Shown here in pieces: positions 60,809 to 64,000 of a DNA stretch of 64,000 bases. Source of the stretch: JAAXVQ01 sp964604705 (GTDB lineage: Bacteria; Oederibacteriota; JAAXVQ01); contig CAZSAP010000003.1 in assembly GCA_964604705.1 (NCBI GenBank), positions 62,001-126,000 of the forward strand. Reading direction: 5' to 3'. Positions within the stretch are counted from its first letter, which is position 1. Each line of letters opens with the position of its first letter. The translations under genes were made by a program, and so were the position numbers. Under the pieces are notes generated by a model. That model did not search any database and had not been told where the DNA came from. It was given only the letters and a program-made list of their open reading frames with translations.

Positions 60809-63800
60809 TTATTTTTTCTTTTCCGAGGCCTTGCCGGGCGTACCTTTCTTTTCATCCTTCTTGGCTTTGTCCTCGGGCACCGCGGTTTTCGGCGCGGCCG
60901 TCTTGATTTGTGGAATATCCTGGAGGGCGAGCCACTGACCTTTTTCCCAGGTCCAGCCGCCGCCCGGAAGTGTCAATTGCAGCGCGGCAACATCGCCGGC
61001 CAACACCCAGGCCGGCACGGCGCCCAAACGGATCACGTACGGATGCGAGGCCCCATCGCCCACCAGGGTAAACGTCACCGTGCGTCCACTGGCTTGCTCG
61101 CCCCAAGCCAGGGTTGCGGTCTTCCCCTGCAGCTCAACCGGTACGGTCAATTGCAGAACCAAAACATTGGCCCGCTTCGCGGCATCGGCCTTGTTGCTTA
61201 GTTTGAGCGTCATCTCTTTTTCACCCGGGGCAACGGTCCAAGACTCGCCCTTGGCGGTCACGGTCACGCCGGCCGGTTCAAAGGATTTGGCGCCGTCCAT
61301 CGGCACCACGGTGCCGGCACCCGCGCCCTGGCTCATGTCGTATTTGGAATCTTTGCCCCAGGCGGCGGGCAGTCCGGCCAAACGCAAGGGGCGCTGCATT
61401 GCAATCGCGGCGGCGGTATCGGCCACCGGCGTATCCGCTTTCGGACCCAACAACACAGCGTTTCCTTTGAGGGCCATGGGTACATATTGATTCAACAGGT
61501 ATTCGGACATCGCATAGTGACGAACTTCGGAGGGAACATTTCCCAAGATGCTCTCGTCGGTAACACCCCACACCACCGCCTTGACGCGGGCATCGGCCAA
61601 ACCTTGAATGGCATCCAATTGCTGCTGAAAGGTGGCCAGGGTCGCGGTCAACAACGACGAGACCACCGGGCGACGCGGAACCAAGAAATACAAAACCGGT
61701 TGGTTGGAAAAATCATAAAACACTTCCGTACTTCCGACTTGTCCTTCTAAAAATCCCGTCAACTCCTCAAGCGACTTGGCCTGAGCTTCAGGCACACGCA
61801 CCGCACCCAAGCCTGCAACTTTGGTCTTCACCAACCCCTGGGGATCGATCACATTCTTGGTCCCAAATTGTCCGAAGACCTCAGGCAAGGCCGGGCCGTG
61901 GGTACTGGGGATAAACGCCCAGAGTACGATTCCACCCAAGAGCGCACTCCGTAACAACGTGTTGGTCAACGACCAGCGGAAGAGGAAAAAAGCTGCGAGC
62001 AAGGCGCAGATCGGCAACGCTTCCAACAGGAAGGCTGCATCGCCCCGCTGAATAAAACGGAACCATAAGAAAAAAATCATAGCACTCAGCAACAACACGT
62101 TCCACGGCAAGCCACGTTCCTTGGCTTTGGGTATCGAGGCCACCACGTTCCACACCCCCATCATGATCAACACCGCCGGGAGTAAAAAAAGCGCCACGTC
62201 GCCTAACGAGGGCATCGTGTTCCAAACCGGAATCACACTGCCAAAGACCGCATGGTAATGCGTAGAGACCCAGCGGAAGTTAGCGAAATAGTCACCCAAG
62301 CTTCCGCTCATGCCCAGATACATCCACCAGGGCAGAAGGCCAAGCAAAGCGGCAGCCGAGTACAAAACCACACCCAACCAACGGCGCTTGTTCACGGCCG
62401 GGCCCAAGAGCGCATACGCTCCCAACACCACCACATGTCCGGTCAAGGCCATCACCCCGGCTGAGAAGGAACCGATCACCGCCAACACCGTGGCCACACC
62501 CGAACCGATCAAGAAAGCCCAACGCTCACGCTGCAAGTACAAGAACGTGAAAATGAAACCAACCCAGACAAACAGAAAACGAGTCTCGGCCACCATGCCC
62601 AACTTCCCGCTGAGCAAGGCCACCATCAAGACCAAAACCCAGATCCAGGGCAGGCAAAACACGCCCAAAAAGTAAACACCCAAGACGCCGAGCGGAATCA
62701 GCCATGCGGTCAGCAAACGCAAACCTTCGGCCGTACCGCCGAACCAGCTTAAGGCCGTAAGACCGGTCACCGCATCGGACAAAAATCCATGGCGCAATAA
62801 AATTTCTTTAAAGGGCAAGCGCCCGAGCAGGATCGCCTGGGCACTGGCCAATGGTTCACCTTCACGGATCGCATCCAAGGCGCCGGCCAAGGCATTCTGC
62901 CCCAAGGCCGACCCTGCGGGTGCGTACGCCACACTGACCAAAAGCAACGGTATGGCGGCGATCAGCATCAGTGCGCGGAAGAGTTCCTCCCAACCGGGTT
63001 GCGTTTCAACCGGACGCGGCGTGAGTTTCAACAAAGCCAACACAAAGAGCACCGGCACCGCCAAACCCGAAACAATGCCCAGGATCACCGGCACGGCGCC
63101 GAGACGGAAGGCACTCACCAACGCCCCGTTCTCCCAGTATCCGGCCCAACTCATGCTCTGCAAGGGTAACAAGGCCAGCGGCAAGAGTGCCAAAGCCACC
63201 GCGTGAAAAATTTGATTGAACGTATGCTTGGTGTATAAAAGCCCGAGTGCGCTGCTGACTCCGAGCGCGGCCATCCAGACGGCCACACCGATAAAGGCCG
63301 GAAACCACAAGCCCATGATGGACGAATGAACCAAACCTTGGAGCGATTGAACATACCAGCCCAGACCCGCCCCCAGCACCATGACCGCACCGTGGGTGAA
63401 CAGGCCCGAGGGCGAATATTCACTCTCGGTGGGATAGGCAAAAAAGATTTTGCGTTTATCTTTGCGTTCGACCGTAGCCCAGAGCAAAACGCCTGCGGCC
63501 AAGGCCAGAAAGAGCAAGACCGGACCCACACAGGCCGGGCGCCCTTTGAGCATGAAGGTAAGTTGCGGCAGCAGTGCCACGAACGGCAGTGCCGCGCGCT
63601 TGAGCAAAACCGGAACCGGCAATGGGGCGATGAGCGACTGTACATACGCCAGCCCAAGCCAAGCCCAGTACCCGGCCACAGCCCCGACCAAACCGCCCAC
63701 CAAGAGCATCACGGCCAGGACCGTTTGCTCAGGGTTGACCAACCCTAAGGTCATGGGCCCCACCACCCCGGTCTGCGTGCACAGGCACGAACCCCACGAC

Positions 63801-63916
63801 AAACCCCACAGCATCAAAGCTCCCGCGCCGCCCAACAGTCCCCCGACGGCCGCGAGCAAACGCGCAAAAATGGCATTCTCTTGAGTTGCGTTTTCCCGGA
63901 CGGCTGAAAAATCCAT
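60809..63916 (-). CDS. Large polytopic membrane protein with C-terminal soluble domain
   Basis: About 1035 residues from ATG 63916 (MDFSAVRENATQ), with GGGGGAG upstream. About 18-20 membrane helices to residue about 680, e.g. LLAAVGGLLGGAGALMLWGL, FVLALLKLTPRP and GVYFLGVFCLPWIWVLVLMV, separated by short loops, one of which (SGSLGDYFANFRWVSTHYHA) is longer. The arrangement resembles GT-C glycosyltransferases, but no DxD or donor motif was identified with certainty. The last 300 residues are soluble and end in a Lys-rich tail (KAKKDEKKGTPGKASEKKK). It may handle lipid-linked glycans; unproven. Confidence 0.55.
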   Translation of the reverse strand: MDFSAVRENATQENAIFARLLAAVGGLLGGAGALMLWGLSWGSCLCTQTGVVGPMTLGLVNPEQTVLAVMLLVGGLVGAVAGYWAWLGLAYVQSLIAPLPVPVLLKRAALPFVALLPQLTFMLKGRPACVGPVLLFLALAAGVLLWATVERKDKRKIFFAYPTESEYSPSGLFTHGAVMVLGAGLGWYVQSLQGLVHSSIMGLWFPAFIGVAVWMAALGVSSALGLLYTKHTFNQIFHAVALALLPLALLPLQSMSWAGYWENGALVSAFRLGAVPVILGIVSGLAVPVLFVLALLKLTPRPVETQPGWEELFRALMLIAAIPLLLVSVAYAPAGSALGQNALAGALDAIREGEPLASAQAILLGRLPFKEILLRHGFLSDAVTGLTALSWFGGTAEGLRLLTAWLIPLGVLGVYFLGVFCLPWIWVLVLMVALLSGKLGMVAETRFLFVWVGFIFTFLYLQRERWAFLIGSGVATVLAVIGSFSAGVMALTGHVVVLGAYALLGPAVNKRRWLGVVLYSAAALLGLLPWWMYLGMSGSLGDYFANFRWVSTHYHAVFGSVIPVWNTMPSLGDVALFLLPAVLIMMGVWNVVASIPKAKERGLPWNVLLLSAMIFFLWFRFIQRGDAAFLLEALPICALLAAFFLFRWSLTNTLLRSALLGGIVLWAFIPSTHGPALPEVFGQFGTKNVIDPQGLVKTKVAGLGAVRVPEAQAKSLEELTGFLEGQVGSTEVFYDFSNQPVLYFLVPRRPVVSSLLTATLATFQQQLDAIQGLADARVKAVVWGVTDESILGNVPSEVRHYAMSEYLLNQYVPMALKGNAVLLGPKADTPVADTAAAIAMQRPLRLAGLPAAWGKDSKYDMSQGAGAGTVVPMDGAKSFEPAGVTVTAKGESWTVAPGEKEMTLKLSNKADAAKRANVLVLQLTVPVELQGKTATLAWGEQASGRTVTFTLVGDGASHPYVIRLGAVPAWVLAGDVAALQLTLPGGGWTWEKGQWLALQDIPQIKTAAPKTAVPEDKAKKDEKKGTPGKASEKKK

Positions 63917-63968
63917 AAACGATTCTCCCCCTTGATCAAGCTGCGACGCACCTGAGCGCCGCAAAGAT

Positions 63969-63994
63969 AGGATATAAGCGCTATCCTTATTATA
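63969..63994 (-). promoter_or_regulatory. Probable -10 element and small palindrome upstream of the large membrane protein gene
   Basis: Minus-strand TATAAT at 63994-63989, next to AGGATA-TAAGCGC-TATCCT (63969-63987), an inverted repeat that could be an operator. The -35 would fall beyond the window edge, so this is only a candidate. Confidence 0.4.
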
Positions 63995-64000
63995 TATACT

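Overview
The window looks like chromosomal DNA of a free-living, diderm (Gram-negative-type) bacterium from a poorly characterised lineage. An LptD-type outer-membrane assembly protein, two predicted outer-membrane barrels and a large nucleotide-sugar cluster point to an outer membrane with surface polysaccharide. Two very large secreted proteins end in Thr/Pro-rich linkers plus a FlgD-like/T9SS-type C-terminal domain, a style common in FCB-related and uncultured candidate phyla; I cannot name the phylum from sequence alone. Most of the window is moderately GC-rich with tightly packed, ATGA-overlapping genes. The exception is an AT-rich patch at about 40.6-42.2 kb. I found no tRNA, rRNA, CRISPR array or prophage.

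Layout. 1-14.3 kb (minus): a polysaccharide operon running from a good promoter at 14357-14385: ugd, rmlA, rmlB, gmd, rmlD, an AglD-type membrane protein, rmd, a Wzx-type flippase, a methyltransferase, a GT4 glycosyltransferase, a split transketolase pair, and an epimerase-GT2 fusion that leaves the window. 14.4-20.7 kb (minus): lptD, a stand-alone sugar-importer ATPase, argH and argG. 20.8-23.5 kb: a 161-bp long-inverted-repeat element and a small Tad/Flp pilus locus (prepilin peptidase, two Flp-like pilins, a PAS-bearing membrane sensor, TadE). 23.6-29.4 kb (minus): a purine operon purN-purH-PilZ-purD-purE ending in a HAD-YrdC fusion. 29.9-32.5 kb (plus): small lipoprotein, lone receiver domain, two membrane proteins. 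32.5-40.6 kb: beta-helix surface protein, FadL/PorV-like barrel, LamG-like surface protein. 41-42 kb: AT-rich DUF3800 gene. 42.2-45.3 kb (minus): class III ribonucleotide reductase. 45.5-64 kb (minus): bactofilin-like membrane protein, a Gld-type ABC operon, several membrane proteins, PhoH, IlvE, two more PilZ proteins, YihY, and a large polytopic membrane protein.

Most notable. The anaerobic ribonucleotide reductase is in two pieces: the 692-aa NrdD lacks its glycyl-radical end, and that end (RVVGY) is encoded as a separate 54-aa protein (42916-43080) with its own perfect Shine-Dalgarno. The unit is preceded by a tandem NrdR-box pair. Other unusual points are the epimerase-GT2 fusion, the transketolase pair among two 4-keto-sugar pathways, the HAD-YrdC fusion, a terminator-like hairpin inside the lptD signal-peptide codons, a PilZ gene inside the purine operon, and several hairpin repeats whose edges supply stop codons of neighbouring genes.
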